From the NCBI GenBank assembly GCA_934613165.1, contig CAKTSW010000086.1, positions 1 to 6,449 of the forward strand: a DNA stretch of 6,449 nt, written 5' to 3'. The first letter of the stretch is position 1; every line of letters begins with the position of its first letter. Under the pieces are notes generated by a model that saw nothing but the letters and a program-made list of their open reading frames with translations, ran no database searches and was not told the origin of the DNA. This stretch comes from an uncultured Ellagibacter sp. GTDB lineage: Bacteria > Actinomycetota > Coriobacteriia > Coriobacteriales > Eggerthellaceae. This document shows positions 1 through 5,050 of this stretch, piece after piece. Made by a program: the position numbers and the translations under genes.

Positions 1-1
1 G

Positions 2-160
2 AACATCGGCGTGCAGATCGTCGCCTATGCGGCTGGGCACAACATCGACCTCGTCATCATGGGGTCGCGCGGCCTGGGCGGTTTGCGCGGCATCTTGGGC
101 AGCGTGAGCAGCTTCGTTCTGAAAGAAGCGCAGGTCCCGGTGCTCGTGGTGAAGGAATAG
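2..160 (+). CDS. Universal stress protein (UspA family), C-terminal part
   Basis: The window opens inside this gene; 52 codons and a TAG stop remain. The visible end reads as the last part of a Usp alpha/beta domain: a beta strand (DLVIMGS), the nucleotide-binding glycine loop (GSRGLGGLRGILGSVS), a helix (SFVLKEA) and the final strand VPVLVVKE. The family usually has G-2X-G-9X-G(S/T); here the second gap is 8 residues (GLRG-ILGS), so the loop is one residue shorter than in the ATP-binding archetype. Usp proteins are cytoplasmic stress and persistence factors, some of which bind ATP. Whether this is a one- or two-domain Usp cannot be told, because the N-terminal part lies outside the window. 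A strong terminator follows 18 bases after the stop, so this is the last gene of its transcript. Confidence 0.9.
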   Translation, partial: NIGVQIVAYAAGHNIDLVIMGSRGLGGLRGILGSVSSFVLKEAQVPVLVVKE

Positions 161-178
161 CCGGGTTCTAAGATGCGT

Positions 179-227
179 GAAGGGCTTGGGGAACCGACTC
201 GAGCTGCTCCCCAAGCCCTTCGCTTTT
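179..227 (+). terminator. Rho-independent terminator of the usp gene
   Basis: A perfect 14-bp stem (179-192 GAAGGGCTTGGGGA with 208-221) encloses a 15-nt loop and is followed by GCTTTTG, a short T run. It begins 18 bases after the usp stop. The T run favours the + direction; no T run follows on the minus side. Confidence 0.85.
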
Positions 228-233
228 GTCCCG

Positions 234-255
234 TCGTGACCAAATCGTGACCAAA
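234..255. repeat. Perfect 11-bp tandem duplication
   Basis: TCGTGACCAAA occurs twice with no gap (234-244 and 245-255). It lies in the short space between two facing terminators and about 70 bp beyond the 3' end of the tRNA-Thr gene. Short repeated arm-type sites near a tRNA 3' end are typical of tyrosine integrase attachment regions, but no integrase is in view, so a function is only a guess. Confidence 0.6.
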
Positions 256-274
256 CGGGGCGAACCTGTTTCGG

Positions 275-311
275 AAAAGAAAAAAGCCACGGGCGAAATA
301 TAGCCCGTGGC
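275..311 (-). terminator. Rho-independent terminator of the tRNA-Thr transcript
   Basis: Read on the minus strand, a 9-bp perfect stem GCCACGGGC / GCCCGTGGC (arms 303-311 and 286-294) with an 8-nt AT-rich loop is followed by TTTTTTCTTTT (275-285). It starts 12 bases after the encoded CCA of the tRNA and is a textbook intrinsic terminator. Confidence 0.93.
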
Positions 312-323
312 CTGCGAAAACTC

Positions 324-398
324 TGGTGCCGGCGGCAGGAATCGAACCCGCAACCTACTGATTACAAATCAGTTGCTCTACCGTTGAGCCACGCCGGC
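324..398 (-). tRNA. tRNA-Thr (anticodon TGT)
   Basis: The minus strand folds into a full cloverleaf of 75 nt. The acceptor stem is GCCGGCG / CGCCGGC (7 bp perfect), the D arm GCTC...GAGC, the anticodon stem ACTGA / TCAGT with loop TTTGTAA (anticodon TGT), and the T arm GCGGG-TTCGATT-CCTGC with one G-U pair. Discriminator A and an encoded CCA complete the 3' end. TGT reads ACA and, depending on U34 modification, other Thr codons. The gene has its own probable promoter (417-446) and terminator (275-311), so it is a single transcription unit downstream of pyrE on the same strand. Confidence 0.97.
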
Positions 399-416
399 GA
401 ATGCGCGATGCGAACT

Positions 417-446
417 ATTATCCTATCGGAATCTTCGCATGTTGAA
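417..446 (-). promoter_or_regulatory. Probable tRNA-Thr promoter
   Basis: On the minus strand GATAAT (417-422) lies about 19 bases before the mature tRNA 5' end. The hexamer 18 bp upstream is TTCAAC (441-446), a poor -35. The -10 is good (5 of 6), so transcription would begin near 410. Read-through from pyrE is an alternative source of the transcript. Confidence 0.45.
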
Positions 447-515
447 AAGGGGTTATCGCGGCGGCGGGCGAAAAACACCGAGCCGTCCGCCAGCCGCGAA
501 GCGAGAGACGCCCGC

Positions 516-1196
516 CTATTCCTTCGCGCCCCACTGCTTGTAGTAGGCGTCGATCGCGGCTTTGATGGCGTCGTCGATGACCACTTCGCCCTGCACCTCG
601 CGGTTATAGAGGTACTCGGTCACCTCCGCCATGTTCACGATGCTCGCCGTGGGGAAGCCGTACTTCTCGGACACCTCGTCGCAGGCGCACTTCACGCCGC
701 CCTTGCCCACTTCCATGCGGTTGAGCGACACCATCAAGCCCTTGACCTCGATGTTCGCCGCGCCCGTGATGATGGGGTAGGTCTCGTCGATCGACTTGCC
801 GGAGGTGGTCACGTCCTCGACCATCACCACGCGGTCGCCGTCTTCGAGCACGTGGCCCAAGAGGTTGCCGCCCTCGCCGTGATCCTTCGCTTCCTTGCGG
901 TTCGAGCAGTACTTCACTTCCTTGCCGTACAGCTCGTGCAGGCCCATCGCGGTGACGACGGACAGGGGGATGCCCTTGTAGGCGGGCCCGAACACCACGT
1001 CGAAGTCGAGGCCGAAGTTGTCGTGGATCGCGCGCGCGTAGTACAGGCCCAGCCGATGGAGCTGGTCGCCCGTCACGTAGGCGCCCGCGTTCATGAAGAA
1101 CGGCGACTTGCGGCCGCTTTTCAGGGTGAACTCGCCGAACTTGAGCACGTGGCTTTCCACCATGAACTCGATGAATTCCTTCTTGTAGTCTTCCAT
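516..1196 (-). CDS. pyrE: Orotate phosphoribosyltransferase
   Basis: The 226-residue product joins orotate to PRPP to give OMP and pyrophosphate, the fifth step of de novo UMP synthesis, in the cytoplasm. The diagnostic blocks are in order: FTLKSGRKSPFF (23-34), GPAYKGIPL (70-78), the flexible catalytic loop NRKEAKDHGEGG (99-110) with its Lys and His residues, and the PRPP-binding motif VVMVEDVTTSGKS (123-135). The length fits a complete bacterial enzyme. The ATG is preceded on its strand by AAAGGAA, four bases upstream, which supports this start. No other pyr gene is adjacent, so it stands alone; many bacteria keep pyrE apart or next to pyrF. A TATCAT box (1258-1263, minus strand) could be its -10, but no good -35 matches it. 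The leader also holds a small hairpin (AGCTGC arms, 1221-1226 and 1234-1239). No convincing intrinsic terminator follows the stop. Confidence 0.97.
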   Translation of the reverse strand: MEDYKKEFIEFMVESHVLKFGEFTLKSGRKSPFFMNAGAYVTGDQLHRLGLYYARAIHDNFGLDFDVVFGPAYKGIPLSVVTAMGLHELYGKEVKYCSNRKEAKDHGEGGNLLGHVLEDGDRVVMVEDVTTSGKSIDETYPIITGAANIEVKGLMVSLNRMEVGKGGVKCACDEVSEKYGFPTASIVNMAEVTEYLYNREVQGEVVIDDAIKAAIDAYYKQWGAKE

Positions 1197-1366
1197 GGGC
1201 TTCCTTTCGCCGCCGCTTGGAGCTGCGCATGAAGCAGCTTCTCCTCATACCTCGTCCATGATACTCGATGCGCGCACGTTGCGGGCGCACCGCTTGGGGG
1301 ATGGGCCCGTCTCTTGCATGGGGCGGGGCGGCCGCGCCGGGCTTTTGCGGGCATCTCGTGAATCGC

Positions 1367-1394
1367 TTGCATAAGTCCGATTTCGGACTACAAT
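1367..1394 (+). promoter_or_regulatory. Promoter of the marR-MATE unit
   Basis: TTGCAT (1367-1372) as a weak -35 and TACAAT (1389-1394, 5 of 6 to consensus) as -10 are 16 bp apart. A start near 1401 gives a leader of about 75 nt to the regulator ATG. The spacer is filled by a perfect palindrome (see the operator), so a bound repressor would block polymerase. Confidence 0.65.
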
Positions 1395-1419
1395 CACGAA
1401 AGTACGAAATCGGACTTAT
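1371..1419. promoter_or_regulatory. Double palindromic operator, likely for the MarR protein
   Basis: Site 1 (1374-1389) is AGTCCGA-TT-TCGGACT, a perfect 7-bp inverted repeat with a 2-bp centre. Site 2 (1401-1416) is AGTACGA-AA-TCGGACT, the same palindrome with one mismatch. The centres are 27 bp apart. The two sites also mirror each other: ATAAGTCCGATTTCG (1371-1385) is the exact reverse complement of 1405-1419, with a 19-bp gap. A 16-bp dyad is the size usually bound by a winged-helix MarR dimer. Site 1 lies between -35 and -10 and site 2 at the predicted start point, so autorepression of the marR-MATE unit is the natural reading. Confidence 0.8.
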
Positions 1420-1474
1420 GAAACGGTCCAGCACCGCATGCATCACGGCGCCGGGCCGCGAACCAAGGAGGATC

Positions 1475-2002
1475 ATGGCATTCGACGAAAGCGCGGCATC
1501 GCACGCGGCGGTTTGCTCGCCGGGCGAGGCTCTCGCGGGCACGCCGCACGAGGCGATGGACGGCTTCTGGCGCGAGTCGAGCGAGCTGTACCGCGACATC
1601 GCAGCGTCGTTCGGGCTGTCCGAAAGCGCGTGGGACATCCTGTACGCCATCTACCTGGCAGGTGACAAGGGGATATCGCAGCGCGACATCTGCGAGCAAA
1701 TGTGCGTGGGAAAGCAGACGGTGAACAGCTCCATCCACAAGCTTGCGCGCGAGGGCGTGGTGTCGCTTTCGCGCGAGGGGCGCGTCTCCGTCGTGAAGCT
1801 GACGGAGACGGGAGCGGCGCTCGCCGCCCGGGCGGTCACGCCAGTCATCGCCGCCGAGGAGGCGGCGCTTGCCGATTTGGGCGAAGACGGGCAGGCGCAG
1901 GCGCTCGCGCTTTTGCGTCGCTACACCGACGCGCTCCGCTTGCATTTCTCGGAGATCCCCGGATCGCGCGTGGCTCCCGCGGCGGGGAAGGGCGGTCGGT
2001 AA
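1475..2002 (+). CDS. MarR-family transcriptional regulator
   Basis: The 175-residue cytoplasmic regulator has a winged helix-turn-helix in the middle: ISQRDICEQMCVGKQTVNSSIHKLAREGVVSL (67-98) with recognition helix KQTVNSSIHKL, then a wing SREGRVSVVKLTETG (99-113). Flanking helices (about 26-60 and 115-160) would form the dimer interface and the ligand pocket, as usual for MarR proteins. The ATG at 1475 was chosen because AAGGAGG (1465-1471) lies just before it. The frame stays open upstream, with an in-frame ATG at 1418, but that one sits inside the operator and has no ribosome site. The stop overlaps the next start (TAATG), so regulator and MATE pump are co-translated. By analogy with MepR/MepA it probably represses its own operon until a toxic compound binds; the ligand is unknown. 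Confidence 0.92.
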   Translation: MAFDESAASHAAVCSPGEALAGTPHEAMDGFWRESSELYRDIAASFGLSESAWDILYAIYLAGDKGISQRDICEQMCVGKQTVNSSIHKLAREGVVSLSREGRVSVVKLTETGAALAARAVTPVIAAEEAALADLGEDGQAQALALLRRYTDALRLHFSEIPGSRVAPAAGKGGR

Positions 2003-3333
2003 TGGCTATCCAGATATCCGACCACTTCTCGCTCGGGCGCCTCTTGTGCTTCACGGCCCCGACCGCCGCGATGATGATCTTCACGTCGATTTACGGCGTG
2101 GTCGACGGGCTGTTCGTGTCGAACTTCGTCGGCAAGGAATCGTTTGCGGCCCTGAACCTCATCTACCCTTTGCTCATGATGCTCGGCGCGCTCGGGTTCA
2201 TGTTCGGCACGGGCGGCACCGCGCTTGTGGCGAAGACCATGGGCGAGGGGAACGACGCGCGGGCGCGGGGGTTGTTCTCGCTCGTCATCTATGTGACGCT
2301 CGGCGTCGGGATCGCTTGCGGCATCGTGTGCCTCGTCATCGTGCGGCCGGTCGGCATCGCCTTCGGCGCCACGGGAAGCCTGCTCGAGGAATGCGTCGTC
2401 TACGGCGGCATCCTCGCGTTCTCGCTGCCGTTCCTCATGCTGCAGGAGGCGTTCCAGAGCTTTCTTACCGCTGCGGGCAAGCCCAAGGTGGGGCTTGCCG
2501 TCATCGTGGCGGCGGGTGTGACCAACATCGTGCTCGACGCGCTGTTCATCGTCGGGTTCGGCTGGGGGCTTGCGGGTGCCGCCGCGGCGACGGCGGCAAG
2601 CGAGTTCGTGGGCGGCGGCGTGCCGCTCATCTACTTCGCGTGCAAGAACAAAAGCTCGCTGCGCCTTGGCCGTCCCGTCACCGACGTGCGCGCGCTCAGG
2701 CGCGTCGGCGCGAACGGGTCGTCGGAACTCGTGTCGAACATCTCCATGTCGCTCGTGTCGATGCTCTACAACTACCAGCTCATGGCCTATATCGGGCCCG
2801 ACGGCGTGGCCGTGTACGGCATCATCCAGTACGCCGCGTGGATATTCGCGTCGCTGTTCATGGGCTTCGATGTCGGCGTGTCGCCGATCGTGAGCTACAA
2901 CTACGGCGCGAAGAACTTCTTCGAGCTCAAGGGGCTTTTCAGGAAGAGCCTTATCGTCATGGCGGTGGGCGGCGTGCTTGTGACCGTGCTCACGCAGACA
3001 TTCGCGCACCCTCTCGCCGCGCTGTTCGTCGGATACGATGCGGCGCTCACCGGCATGACGGTCGGCGCGCTTCGCGAGTACTCGCTCGCGTTCATCTTCA
3101 TCGGCATAAGCATGTTCGGCTCGTCGTTCTTCACGGCGCTCAACAACGGGCTCGTCTCGGCGCTCATCGCGTTTCTGCGGACACTCGTCTTCGAATGCGG
3201 CGCCGTGCTTCTGCTGCCGCTTGTCCTCGGTCCCGACGGCATCTGGCTTTCGATCGTGGTGGCCGAAATCGCCTCGGTCGTTTTGACGAGCGGTTTCCTT
3301 CTGGGCCTGCGCAAGCAATACGGTTACGCGTAG
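2002..3333 (+). CDS. MATE-family multidrug efflux protein (MepA-like)
   Basis: The 443-residue integral membrane protein has about 12 hydrophobic segments in two homologous MatE halves, the usual size for the family. Family features include IYGVVDGLFVSNFVG (30-44) in the first helix region, GEGNDARARGLFS (81-93), AAGKPKVGLAVIVAAGVTNIVLDALFI (157-183) and, in the second half, VGVSPIVSYNYGAKN (291-305). MATE pumps of this branch export cationic drugs, dyes or metabolites in exchange for Na+ or H+; the substrate cannot be read from sequence. The start overlaps the marR stop by one base (TAATG), with only a purine-rich GGGAAGGG upstream, so translation is probably coupled. A codon in the same frame at 1702 was rejected because it lies inside marR. 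No T-rich terminator follows; the structured element at 3402-3478 is the next notable feature. Confidence 0.93.
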   Translation: MAIQISDHFSLGRLLCFTAPTAAMMIFTSIYGVVDGLFVSNFVGKESFAALNLIYPLLMMLGALGFMFGTGGTALVAKTMGEGNDARARGLFSLVIYVTLGVGIACGIVCLVIVRPVGIAFGATGSLLEECVVYGGILAFSLPFLMLQEAFQSFLTAAGKPKVGLAVIVAAGVTNIVLDALFIVGFGWGLAGAAAATAASEFVGGGVPLIYFACKNKSSLRLGRPVTDVRALRRVGANGSSELVSNISMSLVSMLYNYQLMAYIGPDGVAVYGIIQYAAWIFASLFMGFDVGVSPIVSYNYGAKNFFELKGLFRKSLIVMAVGGVLVTVLTQTFAHPLAALFVGYDAALTGMTVGALREYSLAFIFIGISMFGSSFFTALNNGLVSALIAFLRTLVFECGAVLLLPLVLGPDGIWLSIVVAEIASVVLTSGFLLGLRKQYGYA

Positions 3334-3401
3334 GGAGGGGCTTGCGGCTAGGGGCGTGGCGCTCGAGTAACCTTCGGGTAATATGAAGACGGTATGCAGA
3401 A

Positions 3402-3478
3402 CCTTTGTGCAAACCGCCCTTTTGGCCCGGGAAAGGGCGCTGCGCGGCGCCGTCCGCCGCGTATCCCCTGCACAAAGG
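3402..3478. other. Nested three-helix inverted-repeat element, unknown family
   Basis: Outer arms CCTTTGTGCA (3402-3411) and TGCACAAAGG (3469-3478) are perfect 10-bp complements. Inside them are two further perfect hairpins: CGCCCTTT / AAAGGGCG (3415-3422 and 3432-3439, 9-nt loop) and CGCGGCG / CGCCGCG (3443-3449 and 3455-3461, 5-nt loop). As RNA this would be a compact three-way junction, on either strand. No T run follows on either side, so it is not a standard terminator. Its right arm overlaps the -35 of the glycosyltransferase promoter. It could be a structured 3' UTR of the MATE mRNA, a small RNA, or a short palindromic mobile element. I do not recognise it. Confidence 0.6.
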
Positions 3479-3497
3479 CGTGCCCGCTCGCTATAAT
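3469..3497 (+). promoter_or_regulatory. Promoter of the glycosyltransferase gene
   Basis: A consensus -10 TATAAT (3492-3497) is preceded, 17 bp upstream, by TGCACA (3469-3474, 4 of 6 to TTGACA). Transcription should begin near 3503-3505, giving a leader of about 85 nt before the GTG start. The -35 is part of the right arm of the inverted repeat ending at 3478. Confidence 0.7.
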
Positions 3498-3506
3498 CCA
3501 GAAGGT

Positions 3507-3570
3507 TTGTAGGAAGGCGCCGGCTTCAGGCCGGTGCGGCAAAGTTCGCCCGTCTCGCGGGCGGCCACAA
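3507..3570 (+). promoter_or_regulatory. Structured 5' leader of the glycosyltransferase mRNA
   Basis: A second three-way junction can be drawn at the very 5' end of the predicted transcript. P1 pairs TTGT(A)GG (3507-3513, one bulged A) with CCACAA (3565-3570). P2 is GCGCCGGC / GCCGGTGC (3517-3524 and 3530-3537, one G-U pair, 5-nt loop). P3 is CGCCCG / CGGGCG (3547-3552 and 3558-3563, 5-nt loop). The P2/P3 joint GGCAAAGTT is the longest unpaired stretch and the likeliest binding or tertiary site. The ribosome site AAGGGG (3576-3581) lies just after P1, and its context GTTGTAAGG resembles the 5' strand of P1 (TTTGTAGG), so the two could compete for CCACAA. It matches no riboswitch class I know. 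Confidence 0.45.
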
Positions 3571-3589
3571 GTTGTAAGGGGTAGGGCTG

Positions 3590-4912
3590 GTGTTCGACCA
3601 ATTCTTCTCGCAGATATCGTTCATCGATGTCTTCAACTTCTGCGTATTCATCACGTTCACCGTTTGCTATACGTATCAGCTGTACTACGTACTCGTCGTT
3701 CTGACGCGCAAGCCGAAGGCGCTCACCGCGAAGAAGAACCATCGCTTCGCGGCCGTCATCTCGGCGCGCAACGAAAGCGCCGTCATCGGCGACCTCATCC
3801 ACTCCATCAAGGTGCAGAACTACCCGGCCGAGCTCATCGATGTGTTCGTCATCGCCGACAACTGCACCGACGACACCGCCGACGTCGCGCGCGAGGCGGG
3901 CGCCATCGTGTTCAAGCGCTTCAACACCGAGCAGGTGGGCAAGGGCTACGCGCTCGACTACGGGTTCAAGATCATCCGCTCGCAGTACGCCGACCGCGGC
4001 TACGAGGCGTACTTCGTCTTCGACGCCGACAACGTGCTCGACGTGAACTACTTCCGCGAGATGAACAAGACCTTCGACAATGGCGCCAAGGCCTCCACGA
4101 GCTACCGCAACTCCAAGAACTACGACTCCAACTGGATTTCCGCGGGCTATGCGGTGTGGTTCCTGCGCGAGGCGAAGTTCCTAAGCCAGGCGCGCCTCAC
4201 GCTCAACACCTCGTGCGCCGTCTCGGGAACGGGCTTCTTCATCTCCGCCGACATCATCGAGAAGAACGACGGCTGGAAATGGCACCTGCTCACCGAGGAC
4301 ATCGAGTTCTCCGCGAGCAGCATCTTGGAGGGCATCCGCATCTCCTACACCCCGACCGCCATCCTCTACGACGAGCAGCCGGTCACCTTCCGCGATTCGT
4401 GGAACCAGCGCTTTCGCTGGGCGAAGGGCTTCTACCAGGTGTTCTGGCACTACGGTGCGCGCCTTGCGAAGGGCATCTTCACCAACCCCAAGGGTTCCCG
4501 CTTCGCCTGCTACGACATGCTCATGACCATCGCGCCGGGCATGCTGCTCACCATCGTGTCGGTCGTGTTCAACGCCATCATCATCGTGCTCGCGCTCTCG
4601 GGCGCCATGTCGACGGGCGTCATGATCGCGAGCTCCATCTCGTCGATCTTCTTCTGCCTGTTCAACTACCTTATGTTCATGTTCCTCTTCGGCGTGCTCA
4701 CCACGTTCGTCGAATGGGACTCCATCCATTCCACCACCCGCAAGAAGGTGCTCTACATGTTCACCTTCCCGTTCTTCATGCTGACCTACGTGCCGATCGC
4801 GCTCGTGGCGCTCGTGAAGAAGTGCCAGTGGAAGCCCATCAAGCATAGCATCTCGGTCGATGTGGAGCAGTTCTCCGAAGCGGGAAGCTCGTCTCTGCCT
4901 GCCGAGAAGTAA
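3590..4912 (+). CDS. Membrane-bound processive-type family 2 glycosyltransferase
   Basis: The 440-residue protein resembles synthases of the BcsA/hyaluronan/poly-GlcNAc type. An N-terminal membrane helix (about 11-38) is followed by a cytoplasmic GT-A domain: AAVISARNESAVIGDLI (54-70), VFVIADNCTDDT (85-96) for nucleotide-sugar binding, FDADN (144-148) as the metal-binding DxD, SGTGFFI (212-218), TED (235-237) with the probable catalytic Asp, and QRFRW (273-277), the QxxRW of processive enzymes. Three or four C-terminal membrane helices (about 311-336, 342-373 and 386-410) could form the export channel. The tail is short and polar, with no PilZ domain. The GTG at 3590 follows AAGGGG by 8 bases. 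It is a single-gene unit with its own promoter, structured leader and terminator. It probably makes or extends an envelope or secreted polysaccharide; sugar and acceptor are unknown. Confidence 0.9.
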   Translation: MFDQFFSQISFIDVFNFCVFITFTVCYTYQLYYVLVVLTRKPKALTAKKNHRFAAVISARNESAVIGDLIHSIKVQNYPAELIDVFVIADNCTDDTADVAREAGAIVFKRFNTEQVGKGYALDYGFKIIRSQYADRGYEAYFVFDADNVLDVNYFREMNKTFDNGAKASTSYRNSKNYDSNWISAGYAVWFLREAKFLSQARLTLNTSCAVSGTGFFISADIIEKNDGWKWHLLTEDIEFSASSILEGIRISYTPTAILYDEQPVTFRDSWNQRFRWAKGFYQVFWHYGARLAKGIFTNPKGSRFACYDMLMTIAPGMLLTIVSVVFNAIIIVLALSGAMSTGVMIASSISSIFFCLFNYLMFMFLFGVLTTFVEWDSIHSTTRKKVLYMFTFPFFMLTYVPIALVALVKKCQWKPIKHSISVDVEQFSEAGSSSLPAEK

Positions 4913-4931
4913 CGGGCGCAACCGCTTTCGA

Positions 4932-4962
4932 CCCGAAAGCCGGGAAGCCCGAAAGCCCGGAA
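4932..4962. repeat. Short imperfect direct repeat, period 16
   Basis: CCCGAAAGCCGGGAA (4932-4946) is repeated as CCCGAAAGCCCGGAA (4948-4962) with one difference. It lies between the glycosyltransferase stop and its terminator and can also form small CCGGG/CCCGG hairpins. It is probably a local duplication in the 3' UTR. Confidence 0.45.
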
Positions 4963-4978
4963 ATCCGTCCGAACCATC

Positions 4979-5028
4979 AAGGCCCGCGCCCCTCGAAGCA
5001 TGAGGGGCGCGGGCCTTTCTCGATTTTT
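4979..5028 (+). terminator. Rho-independent terminator of the glycosyltransferase gene
   Basis: A 14-bp perfect GC-rich stem GGCCCGCGCCCCTC / GAGGGGCGCGGGCC (4981-4994 and 5002-5015) has a 7-nt loop and two more A-T pairs at the base. It is followed by TTTCTCGATTTTT. It lies between two convergent genes. The minus-strand tail has only two T, so it serves mainly the + gene, with possible weak action for the araC-type gene. Confidence 0.92.
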
Positions 5029-5050
5029 GGGCTGATGAAGCGGTGCGCGG

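Noticed and set aside
168..353. Minus-strand reading frame beginning MRVRFLPPAP
   Set aside because: It starts inside the tRNA-Thr T arm and runs through its terminator. This peptide start is a well-known artefact of translating tRNA 3' ends.
463..516. 8-bp inverted repeat GGCGGGCG / CGCCCGCC after pyrE as a terminator
   Set aside because: The loop is 38 nt, the T run lies inside the loop rather than after the stem, and GC-rich 8-mers pair often by chance here.
384..1232. 282-codon + strand frame opposite pyrE
   Set aside because: It lies antisense to a clear pyrE, begins inside the tRNA region and has His/Val/Ala-rich low-complexity content typical of the antisense of a high-GC gene.
1268..1474. 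N-terminal extension of the MarR protein, with starts at 1268 or 1418
   Set aside because: It would be translated through the promoter and operator; the good ribosome site AAGGAGG precedes the ATG at 1475 and the extra residues resemble no MarR domain.
1921..3318. 465-codon minus frame opposite the MATE gene
   Set aside because: It is Arg/Glu/His-rich with no domain, and is the expected antisense shadow of a hydrophobic high-GC gene.
3394..4848. 484-codon + frame overlapping the glycosyltransferase
   Set aside because: It has Arg/His/Leu-rich composition, crosses the structured intergenic region and promoter, and competes with a gene carrying full GT2 motifs.
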